DNA from: an uncultured Dialister sp.
GTDB taxonomy: Bacteria; Bacillota; Negativicutes; Veillonellales; Dialisteraceae
Length of the DNA: 64,000 nt
Direction of reading: 5' to 3'
Assembly (NCBI GenBank): GCA_900545365.1
Contig: UQYL01000005.1
Location: forward strand, 1-64,000
The translations under genes were made by a program, and so were the position numbers. Shown here piece by piece: positions 27,332 to 36,041 of this stretch. The notes under the pieces are model-generated. The model did not search any database, was not told the origin of the DNA, and saw nothing but the letters and a program-made list of their open reading frames with translations. Every line of letters begins with the position of its first letter. Position 1 is the stretch's first letter.

Positions 27332-28258
27332 TCAATTTTCCCCGATCTCCGCGAGCACTTCGCGCCCGCCCGCGTCCAGGAGCGCTTCCGCGGCTCCCGC
27401 GCCGAGAGCCTCCGCTTCTCCTGCCGGGCCGGCAAAAGCCTTCCGGTAGAAACGTTTCCCGTCAACGGAAGAAATGAACGCGTCCACATGCATCTGCCCG
27501 TCTCTCATTTCCGCATACGCGCCGGCCGGCACCTTGCAGTCGCCTCCCACGCGTCCGAGGAAAGCTCTTTCCGCCGAAATGCAGGCCGCCACATCCTCAT
27601 CATGGAGGAACGACAGCATGCGCCGCAGTTCCGTATCTGCCTTCCGCACTTCCACGGCCATGACGCCCTGTCCTGCCGCGGGAATGCTCTCCTCCGCTGT
27701 CAGGTAAGACCGTATCCGGTCTCCGAGCCCGAGCCGCTTGAGCCCTGCCGCCGCCAGGATGACCGCGTCGTACTGCCCTTCATCCAGTTTCCGGAGACGG
27801 GTCTGCACATTGCCCCGGAGAGACGCCACGGCGAGGTCTCCCCGCCGGTGCAGGAGCTGCGACTGCCGCCGGAGACTGGAAGTTCCGACTTTCGCCCCTG
27901 CCGGAAGCTCTTCTACGCTCCCGTACTTCAGCGAAACAAAAGCGTCCCTCGGATCTTCACGGGCCGTTACCGCGGCCAGCGTGAAATCCGGGGCCAGCTC
28001 CGCCGGCATGTCTTTCAGACTGTGCACGGCCAGATCGGCCTTCCCTTCCAGCAGGAGATACTCCAGCTCCTTAATAAAGAGCCCTTTCCCGCCGATCTCC
28101 GCCAGCGGCCTACTCAATATCTCGTCGCCCCGGGTGGACACCGGAAGAAGTTCAACCGCCGTTTCAGGATACCGCTCCCGGATGCGCGCGGCCACATACT
28201 CTGCCTGCCACATGGCAAGAAGGCTCTTCCTCGTGGCGATCACAATCTTATTTATCAT
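27332..28258 (-). CDS. hemC: Porphobilinogen deaminase (hydroxymethylbilane synthase)
   Basis: Polymerises four porphobilinogens into hydroxymethylbilane. It is 308 residues from MINKIVIATRKSLLAMWQAE. SLKDMPAELA, GTSSLRRQSQL and NVQTRLRKLDEG are the substrate and cofactor contact regions. The dipyrromethane-anchoring cysteine is in VGGDCKVPAGAYAE. The frame is open 21 codons upstream inside hemA, but GGGAGG six bases before ATGATAAAT fixes the start at 28258, giving an 11-base overlap with the hemA end. Confidence 0.97.
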   Translation of the reverse strand: MINKIVIATRKSLLAMWQAEYVAARIRERYPETAVELLPVSTRGDEILSRPLAEIGGKGLFIKELEYLLLEGKADLAVHSLKDMPAELAPDFTLAAVTAREDPRDAFVSLKYGSVEELPAGAKVGTSSLRRQSQLLHRRGDLAVASLRGNVQTRLRKLDEGQYDAVILAAAGLKRLGLGDRIRSYLTAEESIPAAGQGVMAVEVRKADTELRRMLSFLHDEDVAACISAERAFLGRVGGDCKVPAGAYAEMRDGQMHVDAFISSVDGKRFYRKAFAGPAGEAEALGAGAAEALLDAGGREVLAEIGEN

Positions 28259-29534
28259 TGGCGGCCTCCCTGATTTCCAGCCGGAAAATGCGCTCCATCG
28301 CTTCCTTCTCCGCGATCTCATGGACCGTTCCGGCCGCCGTATTGAGGCGGATCATCGGCTCCCGGAGCAGCTTCCTCACAATCATGTGCGTCATGTGGTC
28401 TATGATCTTTTCTTCTTCTTCTGTCAGATGTCCGATCTTGGCCAGCGCTTTCCGCTGTTCTCTCTCCCGGATGTGCTCCGCCTTGTCGGAAAGCGAGACC
28501 ATCACAGGACGCGTGCTGAGATAGGTAAATCGCTCTTCCAGCGAACGGATCTCCTCTTCGATGATCACCCGCGCTCTTTCCGCCTCACCTTCACGGAAAC
28601 GGATATTTTCTTCCACGATCTGCTGCAGGTCGTCAATATTGACAAGGGTCACGCCCTTGATATTCCCCACTTCCGGATCGGAGTCGCGGGGCACAGCGAT
28701 ATCGATGACCATGAGCGGACGGTTCTGGCGGCGGTTCATCAGCTGCCGCACTTCCCACGGCTTGATGATGTACTGCGTCGCGCCGGTGGAGCTGATCAGA
28801 ATATCCGCTTCGTCCGCTGCCTGAAAAGCGCTGTCAAAAGGAACGGCGCGGCCGCCCACTTTCAGCGCCAGCGCTTCCGCCCTATCGAAGTGGCGGTTCG
28901 TCACGATGACCGATTTCAGCCCTTTGCCCTGTAAATTCTTCACCGTGAGTTCCGCCGTTTCCCCGGCGCCGAAGATCATCGCGGTCCGGCCTTCCAGAGA
29001 GCCGAGGCTCTTCTGGGCCATCTGCACCGCCGCGTAGCTCACGGAGACGGCGTTGTACGAAATGTGCGTCTCCGTGCGCACCCGCTTTCCCGTGGTAATT
29101 GCCCGGTGGAAAAGCGTATTTAAAATCGTGGCTGTCGCTTTTTCCGCCAGCGCCATGGTGTACGCCGTCTTGACCTGATTCAGGATCTGGCTCTCTCCGA
29201 GAACCATGGAATCCAGCCCGGACACCACTTCAAAAAGGTGACGGATGCATCCCTCACCTTCAAAATAATAAAAGTATTCTTTTTTCGCGTCCGCTCTCGT
29301 ATTGCCGGACACGGTCAGAAAGAAGTCTTCCAGCGACGTCCTTCCTTCACTGCCGTCGAGCACGGCGTAAATCTCCGTGCGGTTGCACGTGGAAAGGATG
29401 ACGGCTTCCCGCATTCCTTCCAGATCATGAATATGACGGAGGCCGCTTTTGATGCTTTCCGCCGTCATGGCAAATTTTTCCCTGATTTCAACTGGAACGG
29501 TCTTATGATTCAGTCCTAAAACGACCCATTGCAT
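28248..29534 (-). CDS. hemA: Glutamyl-tRNA reductase
   Basis: Reduces glutamyl-tRNA to glutamate-1-semialdehyde, the committed step of the C5 tetrapyrrole pathway. It is 428 residues. The N-terminus VVLGLNHKTVPVEIREKFAM and the catalytic cysteine in ILSTCNRTEIYAVL are classical. An NADPH-binding domain (MIFGAGETAELTVKNL) and a C-terminal helical dimerisation domain follow. It overlaps the end of the upstream MET8-like gene by 32 bases and the start of hemC by 11, so the operon is very compact. Confidence 0.97.
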   Translation of the reverse strand: MQWVVLGLNHKTVPVEIREKFAMTAESIKSGLRHIHDLEGMREAVILSTCNRTEIYAVLDGSEGRTSLEDFFLTVSGNTRADAKKEYFYYFEGEGCIRHLFEVVSGLDSMVLGESQILNQVKTAYTMALAEKATATILNTLFHRAITTGKRVRTETHISYNAVSVSYAAVQMAQKSLGSLEGRTAMIFGAGETAELTVKNLQGKGLKSVIVTNRHFDRAEALALKVGGRAVPFDSAFQAADEADILISSTGATQYIIKPWEVRQLMNRRQNRPLMVIDIAVPRDSDPEVGNIKGVTLVNIDDLQQIVEENIRFREGEAERARVIIEEEIRSLEERFTYLSTRPVMVSLSDKAEHIREREQRKALAKIGHLTEEEEKIIDHMTHMIVRKLLREPMIRLNTAAGTVHEIAEKEAMERIFRLEIREAANDK

Positions 29535-30141
29535 GTTGAATATGCTCCTCTGCTTTATCCAAACTGCCCTCAGCCACCAGTTCCATGACTTCTTTGCTGA
29601 ATGCCGCTTGCCAGAAAGCTTCTCTCTTCCTGCTGGTGTCCAGCTCCCGTCTGGCTTTTTCCCTCAAAACCGCCACGCGGTCAAGCCATTCGCCGTATCC
29701 GGCGGGGATCACACTGTCCAGCCATTCCCTGACGCTGCGGGAGAGCGCCGGCGACCGCCCGTCCGTCGAAACGGCGATCGTCAGATCGCCCCTTTTCAGA
29801 CGGGCCGGCACCGCGCAGTTCCCCAGCTCGGGAAAATCTGCGGCATTATAAAGAAATCCTTTCCCTTTCATCAACTGATGGAGGACTTCCGCGACGCTGC
29901 GGATGCCGCATGTGGAAACGACCAGCCTACAGCCTTCTTCGTCCCCCGTCTCGTAGGGCTTCCGCAAATACCTGATTTTTCCTTCTTCTGACAGCTTCTC
30001 TATATCCGCTTCCGCTTCCGGCGCGATCACCGTGACGCGCGCCCCCGCTTCAAGAAGGCCGCGGATCTTGCGCAGCGCCACATGGCCCGCGCCGATCACC
30101 AGGCAGGATTCTCCTTCCGCCTTCCAGTTCAGCGAATACAT
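29503..30141 (-). CDS. Precorrin-2 dehydrogenase / sirohydrochlorin ferrochelatase (MET8/CysG N-terminal type)
   Basis: Oxidises precorrin-2 to sirohydrochlorin and, in bifunctional members, inserts iron or cobalt. It is 212 residues from MYSLNWKAEGESCLVIGAG. The NAD-binding loop is VIGAGHVALRKIRGLLEAGARVTVIAP; NAADFPELGNCAVPARLKRGDLTIAVST carries the conserved catalytic Asp region. The C-terminus is a short helical domain. It is the first gene of the operon. An upstream in-frame GTG overlaps AAGAGGTG, so the ATG at 30141 is chosen. Which metal it inserts cannot be told; the nearby B12-dependent MetH makes cobalt and the corrinoid route plausible. Confidence 0.92.
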   Translation of the reverse strand: MYSLNWKAEGESCLVIGAGHVALRKIRGLLEAGARVTVIAPEAEADIEKLSEEGKIRYLRKPYETGDEEGCRLVVSTCGIRSVAEVLHQLMKGKGFLYNAADFPELGNCAVPARLKRGDLTIAVSTDGRSPALSRSVREWLDSVIPAGYGEWLDRVAVLREKARRELDTSRKREAFWQAAFSKEVMELVAEGSLDKAEEHIQHAMGRFRTES

Positions 30142-30232
30142 TATTCTAATCACCTCTTAACCATTTTACCACCCTGTACAAGTCCTGTTCATCCGCAAGG
30201 AAAGCATCCCCCCTTAGACAGTATCTTCTGTA

Positions 30233-31027
30233 CTATTTCTCTGCAGGTTCTATATAAAAATGCGCCCGCCCGTCCTCCAGCATGCCCTTCACCGGCTCGA
30301 AACTCTTCCTGTGGATCGGCGTGATGCCCAGCCGGTCGATCGCCGCGATATGTTCCGCCGTGCCGTATCCCTTATTCTTCGCAAATCCGTAGCCGGGATA
30401 CTGCTTATCATAGGCATCCATGAGCGCGTCGCGGTGCACCTTCGCCGCAATAGATGCCGCCGCGACAGACGCGCTCTTCGCGTCGCCGTGAACGAGCGAC
30501 ACGACAGGGCAGGAAAAGTGAAGAGGCATGGCGTCCACGATGACCGCCTCCGGCTGAATCGGCAGTTTTTTCACGGCCTCGTACATGGCCATCATCGTCG
30601 CTTCGTAAATATTGACCGCGTCGATCTCTTCCGGCGGATAACTCACGATGGAGACCGCCGCTTCCTTCCGTATTTTTTCCGCCAGCGCTTCCCGGTGTTT
30701 CGGCGTGACTTTTTTTGAATCATTCAGCCCCTCCGCAAACCAGTGCGGCGGGAGGATCACCGCCGCCACCGTGACAGGCCCTGCCAGCGGCCCGCGCCCC
30801 ACTTCGTCGATCCCCGCGATATAGCGGAGCCCTTTCTTATAAAATTCCGATTCGTATTCATACATGGCCTCCACACGGAGGCGTTCCCGATTCTCCCGCT
30901 CCAGCCGGCGCATATATGCCGCCACAAGGTCTCTCACGCCCTGCCGGGGATCGTCTATCAGAGCGGCAATCATATCGGCATCCGGTTCTTTTTCCGAAAG
31001 GAGCCTTTTGATCTCCGCGATGGTCAT
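30233..31027 (-). CDS. rnhB: Ribonuclease HII
   Basis: Removes ribonucleotides and RNA from RNA-DNA hybrids. It is 264 residues, with a helical N-terminal extension of about 70 residues as in Bacillus RNase HII. Catalytic acidic residues are in IAGIDEVGRGPLAGPV and VIVDAMPL, and GDAKSASVAAASIAAKVHRD is the conserved helix. It overlaps the rbgA stop as ATGA, so the two are translationally coupled; this gene pair is conserved in Firmicutes. The region 30154-30232 downstream holds no gene. Confidence 0.96.
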   Translation of the reverse strand: MTIAEIKRLLSEKEPDADMIAALIDDPRQGVRDLVAAYMRRLERENRERLRVEAMYEYESEFYKKGLRYIAGIDEVGRGPLAGPVTVAAVILPPHWFAEGLNDSKKVTPKHREALAEKIRKEAAVSIVSYPPEEIDAVNIYEATMMAMYEAVKKLPIQPEAVIVDAMPLHFSCPVVSLVHGDAKSASVAAASIAAKVHRDALMDAYDKQYPGYGFAKNKGYGTAEHIAAIDRLGITPIHRKSFEPVKGMLEDGRAHFYIEPAEK

Positions 31028-31887
31028 GCTTCTGCCTCCCCGCCGGGAGCGGTGTCCAGTGTGATCCGGCCGAGGCGGCCATTTCGGAAGTCAAACAGGA
31101 TCGCCTGCTGCGCCCGTCCGAAATCAACGTGCCCGCCGGGGAGGAGGCAGCCTCTCCTGCGTCCCGCCGCTTCGATCAGGAGCTGGGGATCCGCGTGAAT
31201 ATCTTCGATGCCGTACTTTTCTTTCAGCACATCCGGCGTGCGCTCCGCCAGCGTTTCCATAAGCGCCGGCACGATCTCATCGGGATCAAAAACATCCCCT
31301 GCGATAGCGCCCGTCGCGGCAAGGCGCATGGCCGCCGTCTGGTCTTCAAACTTCGGCCACAAAACGCCCGGCGTATCGAGCAGATCCAGCCCGTCCTGCA
31401 GGCGCACCCACTGTTTGCCCCGGGTGTGCCCCGGCGTATTTGCCGTGCGGGCCGCCTTCGTCCCGGCAAGCCTATTGATCAGCGTGGATTTTCCCACATT
31501 CGGGATCCCCAAGATCATGAGACGCACCGGACGGTTCCTGAGGCCGCGGCGCTGCCACTTCTGAATGACCGGCTGCGCCGTCTCATAGATCGTGCGGAGC
31601 AGCACCTTCCGGCTCTTCGGACTCGTGCTGTCCAGAGGGATCGCCGCGAGCCCTCCGGCGCGGTAATGGGCTACCCAGCGCTCCGTCTCTGCCGGATCAG
31701 CCAGATCCGATTTATTCAGGATGACAATGCGCGGTTTTCCCGCTGTCAGCTCGGAGATCATGGGATTGGCGCTGGAGCTGGGAATGCGCGCGTCCAGCAG
31801 TTCCGCCACCAGATCCACCGCTTTCAGATGCTCCGTGATCAGGCGTTTCGTCTTGGCCATGTGGCCGGGAAACCATTGTATCAGCAT
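31024..31887 (-). CDS. rbgA: Ribosome biogenesis GTPase RbgA (YlqF)
   Basis: A circularly permuted GTPase needed for late assembly of the 50S subunit. It is 287 residues. The permutation is visible: the G4 motif ILNKSDLAD comes before G1 LGIPNVGKSTLINRL, then DTPGVLWPKF (G3). The N-terminus IQWFPGHMAKTKRLI is the family signature. It is the first gene of the rbgA-rnhB operon, with AAGGAGAA ahead of the ATG. Confidence 0.96.
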   Translation of the reverse strand: MLIQWFPGHMAKTKRLITEHLKAVDLVAELLDARIPSSSANPMISELTAGKPRIVILNKSDLADPAETERWVAHYRAGGLAAIPLDSTSPKSRKVLLRTIYETAQPVIQKWQRRGLRNRPVRLMILGIPNVGKSTLINRLAGTKAARTANTPGHTRGKQWVRLQDGLDLLDTPGVLWPKFEDQTAAMRLAATGAIAGDVFDPDEIVPALMETLAERTPDVLKEKYGIEDIHADPQLLIEAAGRRRGCLLPGGHVDFGRAQQAILFDFRNGRLGRITLDTAPGGEAEA

Positions 31888-31965
31888 GATGTTCTCCTTG
31901 TGAAAATATTCTTTTTTATCATAACATACTCTTCCCTGATTTTTACACCTCCCGCGGGACGTGCA

Positions 31966-31996
31966 TAAAAAAAGACCGGACTTTCCGGTCTGAAAA
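31966..31996 (-). terminator. Terminator downstream of the phosphate transporter
   Basis: AGACCGG pairs with CCGGTCT around ACTTT with a T run on the minus strand, just after the transporter stop. Its 5' flank contains one copy of the 19-base duplication. Confidence 0.85.
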
Positions 31997-32029
31997 ATCA
32001 GAGAAGATGGGAAAAATCAGAGAAGATGG
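31992..32029. repeat. 19-base tandem duplication across the transporter stop codon
   Basis: GAAAAATCAGAGAAGATGG occurs twice in immediate succession, at 31992-32010 and 32011-32029. On the coding strand each copy contains the CAT CTT CTC TGA that ends the transporter gene, so a second, untranslated copy of the last codons lies after the stop. Confidence 0.95.
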
Positions 32030-33009
32030 GACAGGCCAAGGTAGACCGCCGCGCCGACAGCCGCCGTGCAGGGGATCGTCATGACCCATGCCGAGACCAT
32101 CTGGTACGCCACGTTCCAGTGAACGGCGCGGAAGCGCTTCGCCCAGCCCACGCCCATGATGGAGCCGGTGACAACGTGCGTCGTAGATACGGGCAGATGA
32201 AGCATGGTCGCCGTAAAGATCGTGACGGAAGAGTTCAGATCCGCCGCCAGCCCATGCACCGGCTGCATGCGGAAAATCTTATTCCCCACCGTGCGGATGA
32301 TGCGCCAGCCGCCGACGCTCGTCCCCGCGCACATGGCGAGGGCGCAGGCGATCTTCACCAGATCCGGCACTTCCAGCTCGCTGATATATCCGCCGGAAAG
32401 CAGCGCCAGCGTGATAATGCCCATGGACTTCTGCGCGTCGTTCGACCCGTGGGAAAAGGCCATCAGCGCCGCTGAACAGATCTGGATCTTCGTGGAAATA
32501 TAATTGACCCGCGATTTGTCCACATTTCTGAAAATGATGTACAGGATCGTCATCAGCGTATAGCCGGTAAACATGGCGATCATCGGCGAGCAGACAAGTC
32601 CCGCGACGATGACGATCACACCGTGACCGTTGATCGCGCCGAACCCGTAAGAAATGATGACCGCGCCCAGCACGCCGCCGATGAGCGCGTGAGACGAACT
32701 GGAAGGCATCCCGATCCACCAGGTGAAAAGATTCCATCCGATCGCCGCGGTGAGCGCGGAGATCAGCACCACCGAATCGACCATGGACGGCGACATGACG
32801 ATCTCCCCGCCGATGGTCTTTGCCACGCCAGTGGAGATCATGGCGCCGGCAAAGTTCAGAAACGCCGACATGATGATGGCGACCCGCGGAGACAGCGCGC
32901 GTGTGGCGACAGACGTCGCGATGGCGTTCGCCGTATCGTGAAAGCCGTTGATGAAGTCAAAAGCCAGAGCCAGCCCTATAACGAGACCGATCAGGTAAAT
33001 ATCAGGCAT
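32017..33009 (-). CDS. Inorganic phosphate transporter, PiT family
   Basis: A low-affinity phosphate-cation symporter in the inner membrane, 330 residues with about ten hydrophobic helices. The two PiT signature repeats are visible: DFINGFHDTANAIATSVATRAL near the N-terminus and LMAFSHGSNDAQKSMGII in the middle. LPVSTTHVVTGSIMGVG is a third conserved patch. It overlaps the end of the upstream DUF47 gene by eight bases, the usual DUF47-PiT pair. The operon is preceded by a candidate Pho box (33700-33731). Confidence 0.95.
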   Translation of the reverse strand: MPDIYLIGLVIGLALAFDFINGFHDTANAIATSVATRALSPRVAIIMSAFLNFAGAMISTGVAKTIGGEIVMSPSMVDSVVLISALTAAIGWNLFTWWIGMPSSSSHALIGGVLGAVIISYGFGAINGHGVIVIVAGLVCSPMIAMFTGYTLMTILYIIFRNVDKSRVNYISTKIQICSAALMAFSHGSNDAQKSMGIITLALLSGGYISELEVPDLVKIACALAMCAGTSVGGWRIIRTVGNKIFRMQPVHGLAADLNSSVTIFTATMLHLPVSTTHVVTGSIMGVGWAKRFRAVHWNVAYQMVSAWVMTIPCTAAVGAAVYLGLSHLL

Positions 33010-33628
33010 ACTTCATGACCACCTCTTTAATGATGTTTCCTACTTTTTCTGCCTGATCCGCCGCAGTCTCCATAGTCTCCATGATCTCCTTCCACCGGAT
33101 GATCTCCATCACCTCGTGGCTGCCGTCAAACAGATCGGAAATCACCGTGCGGTACACCTCATCTGCTTCGCTTTCCAACTGATTCACGCGGAGCGTCCGC
33201 TGCGCGATCTCCGCCTCATTTTTATCAATATCCTTGAGCAGCTGGAAAAGGACGATCAGCTCCGAAGACATTTCCACGAGGATATCCGCCATGCGGAGCG
33301 GCTGCTCGCCGGAAAGTCCCGCGTGATACAGCTTCAGGCTCAGGACCACGTCCTGCATGTCATCCACACAGTCGTCCAGATTGCTCGTGAGCATATAAAA
33401 ATCTTCCCTGTCGATCGGGGTAATGAAGACGCGCTTCATCCGCGCGAGGATCTCCGTCGTCACCGCGTCCGCCGCATGTTCCAGCTCCCGCGCGTCCTTG
33501 ATATACCGATCCAGCTTGGACAAATCATGCATCACTTCCCGTGCCATGACCGTCCCCTTATGGAAATATTCCGCATTCGTCACCAGATAATCAAAAAATT
33601 CTTCGTGCTTGTTGACAAGGCTGAACAT
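33002..33628 (-). CDS. DUF47 family PhoU-like protein (phosphate transport regulator)
   Basis: A 208-residue all-helical protein of the DUF47/Pit accessory family. It is rich in charged helices: HKGTVMAREVMHDLSKLDRY, DREDFYMLTSNLDDCVDDMQD and IIRWKEIMETMETAADQAE. The DDxxD-type acidic clusters are the expected metal sites by analogy with PhoU. It pairs with the PiT transporter, with which it overlaps; partners of this kind modulate PiT activity. Confidence 0.92.
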   Translation of the reverse strand: MFSLVNKHEEFFDYLVTNAEYFHKGTVMAREVMHDLSKLDRYIKDARELEHAADAVTTEILARMKRVFITPIDREDFYMLTSNLDDCVDDMQDVVLSLKLYHAGLSGEQPLRMADILVEMSSELIVLFQLLKDIDKNEAEIAQRTLRVNQLESEADEVYRTVISDLFDGSHEVMEIIRWKEIMETMETAADQAEKVGNIIKEVVMKYA

Positions 33629-33699
33629 ACAGCCGCCCTCCCGTCTTTCATGACTCTCCGCCGCCGCAACGCACAGACCGCGAAGTATATTCTTTTCTT

Positions 33700-33731
33700 A
33701 TAATATCTGTGATATGTAAATTTTATGTAAA
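33700..33731 (-). promoter_or_regulatory. Candidate Pho box and promoter of the DUF47-PiT operon
   Basis: On the minus strand TTTACA (33731-33726), five bases (TAAAA), and TTTACA again (33720-33715). This is the arrangement of Bacillus PhoP boxes: a TT(A/C/T)ACA direct repeat with an 11-base period. A -10-like TATTAT follows at 33705-33700. The DUF47 start is about 70 bases downstream. Confidence 0.65.
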
Positions 33732-33739
33732 TTCTTTTA

Positions 33740-33990
33740 CTTTTCTCATGGACTCGACCCGGCTCTCAGCCGTTTTTCCTCCTGCGTGCCTTTTATTTTC
33801 TCCGTCTGTTCACTTTTTTCAGTATAAAACAAGATTTTACACAAAAACAATCCCTTTATTACAAAATGATATTCAAAGCCGTTTCTGCCATTCCTTCTCA
33901 TGATCGATTTGACAAATGAATGAATTCCGCTATCATAAGGAAGGATGAATGCTTTCATCTGAAAATTAATTTCTCATATAGGAGGACAAA
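33740..33990. promoter_or_regulatory. AT-rich intergenic region with the rubrerythrin promoter
   Basis: TTGACA at 33909-33914, a 16-base spacer and TATCAT at 33931-33936 form a promoter about 50 bases before rubrerythrin. AGGAGG precedes its ATG. Nothing else was recognised between 33740 and 33900, which is markedly AT-rich and without a coding frame. Confidence 0.6.
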
Positions 33991-34554
33991 ATGAGTCAGG
34001 AAAGAGCACAGGCTGAAATGGCCAGACTGAAAGGCACCCAGACCGAAAAGAATCTGTATGCTGCGTTTGCCGGAGAATCCCAGGCGCACGTAAAATACCA
34101 GCTCTTCGCTTTCAAGGCGAAGAAAGACGCTTCTGAAGAAATCGCGGCGATCTTCCAGGAAACCGCAAACAATGAAAGAGCGCATGCCAAGATCTGGCTC
34201 CAGCTCGTCGGCGGCCTCTCCGACCATACCGCTGACAATCTGAAAGCCGCGGCGGAAGGCGAAAACGGCGAATGGACGTCCATGTATCCGGAATTTGCCA
34301 AGACTGCCCGTGAAGAAGGCTTCAATCACATCGCCATGCTTTTCGACAAAGTCGGCGAAATCGAAAAGCGCCATGAAAAGCGCTACAGAATGCTTCTCGT
34401 CAATGTAGAAAACGGCGAAGTATTCAAGAAGGGCGAAAAGAAACTCTGGATGTGCGCAAACTGCGGCTTCGTCTGCGAATCTGCAGAAGCTCCGCAGGAA
34501 TGCCCCGTATGCAATCACCCAAGATCTTTCTTCGCTGTCACGAACGAACAGTAA
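33991..34554 (+). CDS. rbr: Rubrerythrin
   Basis: A cytosolic non-heme di-iron peroxidase protecting anaerobes from hydrogen peroxide; 187 residues. The di-iron four-helix domain carries its ligands in [29 protein letters not shown] and [13 protein letters not shown]-terminal rubredoxin-like domain has two CxxC knuckles, MCANCGF and CPVCNHP, which bind a single iron. The gene is monocistronic with its own promoter and terminator, and its AT-rich wobble positions suggest high expression. Its presence fits an obligate anaerobe. Confidence 0.97.
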   Translation: MSQERAQAEMARLKGTQTEKNLYAAFAGESQAHVKYQLFAFKAKKDASEEIAAIFQETANNERAHAKIWLQLVGGLSDHTADNLKAAAEGENGEWTSMYPEFAKTAREEGFNHIAMLFDKVGEIEKRHEKRYRMLLVNVENGEVFKKGEKKLWMCANCGFVCESAEAPQECPVCNHPRSFFAVTNEQ

Positions 34555-34557
34555 TAT

Positions 34558-34591
34558 AAAAATCCCCTGCCTTCCCGCAGGGGATTTTTAT
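34558..34591. terminator. Rubrerythrin terminator
   Basis: AAAATCCCCTGC pairs with GCAGGGGATTTT around CTTCCC, flanked by A and T runs. Confidence 0.93.
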
Positions 34592-34606
34592 TGGGATTTT
34601 ATTATT

Positions 34607-34636
34607 GAAAAGGCAGCCCGCAGGGGCTGCCTTTTT
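34607..34636. terminator. Terminator downstream of folC
   Basis: AAAAGGCAGCC pairs with GGCTGCCTTTT around CGCAGG, placed for the minus-strand folC gene but nearly symmetrical. Confidence 0.9.
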
Positions 34637-34651
34637 CCGTTCGCATACGGC

Positions 34652-35995
34652 TCAGATATCTTTCTCTTCTGTCTTTTCCGCTTCTCTGCGGAGAGCCGTT
34701 TCCTTTTCCGCCATCCAGAGGAGCGCGTCCCCCAGAATGTACAGCGAACCGCACACGAGGACCATATCTTTTTCTCCCGCTTCTGCCAGCGCGTCATCCA
34801 GCGCCGCCGCGACGGACGGCTCTTCTTTTTTCTCACAAGTGAGCTTCTCCGAAAGCTCGGCAGTCGTGCAGGTGCGCGGCGTCGGCGCTTCCGTCATGAA
34901 GACCTTGTCGCCCTTCCTCACGAGAAGCGCAATGACCGTATCCGTGTCCTTATCCCGCAGGGAGGCGAAAACAATGAGCCGCCGCTTATCGGGATACTGT
35001 TCTTCCAGCGCCTCGGAAAGCGCTTCCGCGCCGGCCGGATTATGAGCGCCGTCGAATACGACGGGCACGCCGCGCACATCGTGGATCTCGAAGCGCCCCA
35101 TCCACCGGGCCCGCGCCAGTCCCTCGCGGATATCATTTTCATTGATGCGGTCATCCTGCTTCATGACGACTTCCAGCGCCATGAACGCCACCGCCGCGTT
35201 GACTGCCTGATGAGCGCCGACGAAAGGCACGAAGAGCAGCGCTTTCTCCTGGTCTTTCGGTACGTCCTTGCGCCTCACCACGACGACCTGGCCGTGCTGC
35301 CATTTGTTTCGGCTGTCGATTTCGAAATCCCTGCCGTAGAAATAGAGCCGGGATTTTTTGGCGTGCGCCTCTTTTTTGATCGTCTTCAGGGGAATCTGCT
35401 GGGCGGCCGTCACGACGGGAACGCCGTCTTTGATGATCCCCGCTTTGTGGTGCGCGATCTCTTCCAGAGTGCCGCCGAGATATTTCGTATGATCCATGGC
35501 CACATTGGTGATGACGGAGACCACAGGATGCACCACGTTTGTCGAATCGAGAAGCCCGCCGAGGCCGACTTCCACCACGGCGTAATCCACTTTCTGTTCC
35601 CGGAAATACCAGAACGCCATGGCCGTGAGAAGCTCAAATTCCGTGGGCGCTTCCACGCCTTCCGTGACGGCCGCTTCCGCCGCTTCGCGGACAGCCGTCG
35701 CCGCGCGGGCAAAGTCCTCACGGGAAATGTCGTGACCGCCGCAGTAGATCCGCTCCGTGTAGTCGATCAAGTGGGGAGAGACATAGCGGCCCACTTTCAG
35801 CATGGAATTTTCAATGACGCTCGTGATCATGGCGACGACGCTGCCTTTGCCGTTCGTTCCCGTCACGTGGATGACGCGGTACGCTTTCTCCGGTCGTCCC
35901 AGCTTTTCCAGGAGCGCCTCGATGCGCTCCATGCCCGGACGGATGCCGAAAACCTGCGCCGATTCAAGATATGCGATAGATTCTTCGTAATTCAT
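34652..35995 (-). CDS. folC: Folylpolyglutamate synthase / dihydrofolate synthase
   Basis: Adds glutamates to folates in the cytosol. It is 447 residues. The Mur-ligase-type P-loop is in IHVTGTNGKGSVVAM (about residues 42-56), and the FolC region SPHLIDYTERI follows. VEVGLGGLLDSTNVV and MDHTKYLGGTLEEIAHHKAGI are the conserved central motifs, and VVFDGAHNPAGAEAL marks the C-terminal domain. The order valS-folC is conserved in many Firmicutes; the gap between them is 46 bases, so folC is probably read from the T-box-controlled valS transcript. Confidence 0.96.
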   Translation of the reverse strand: MNYEESIAYLESAQVFGIRPGMERIEALLEKLGRPEKAYRVIHVTGTNGKGSVVAMITSVIENSMLKVGRYVSPHLIDYTERIYCGGHDISREDFARAATAVREAAEAAVTEGVEAPTEFELLTAMAFWYFREQKVDYAVVEVGLGGLLDSTNVVHPVVSVITNVAMDHTKYLGGTLEEIAHHKAGIIKDGVPVVTAAQQIPLKTIKKEAHAKKSRLYFYGRDFEIDSRNKWQHGQVVVVRRKDVPKDQEKALLFVPFVGAHQAVNAAVAFMALEVVMKQDDRINENDIREGLARARWMGRFEIHDVRGVPVVFDGAHNPAGAEALSEALEEQYPDKRRLIVFASLRDKDTDTVIALLVRKGDKVFMTEAPTPRTCTTAELSEKLTCEKKEEPSVAAALDDALAEAGEKDMVLVCGSLYILGDALLWMAEKETALRREAEKTEEKDI

Positions 35996-36041
35996 GATTC
36001 TCCTGTAGGGCGGAGCCCGCCCGGTACTACCTTCCTCTGTC

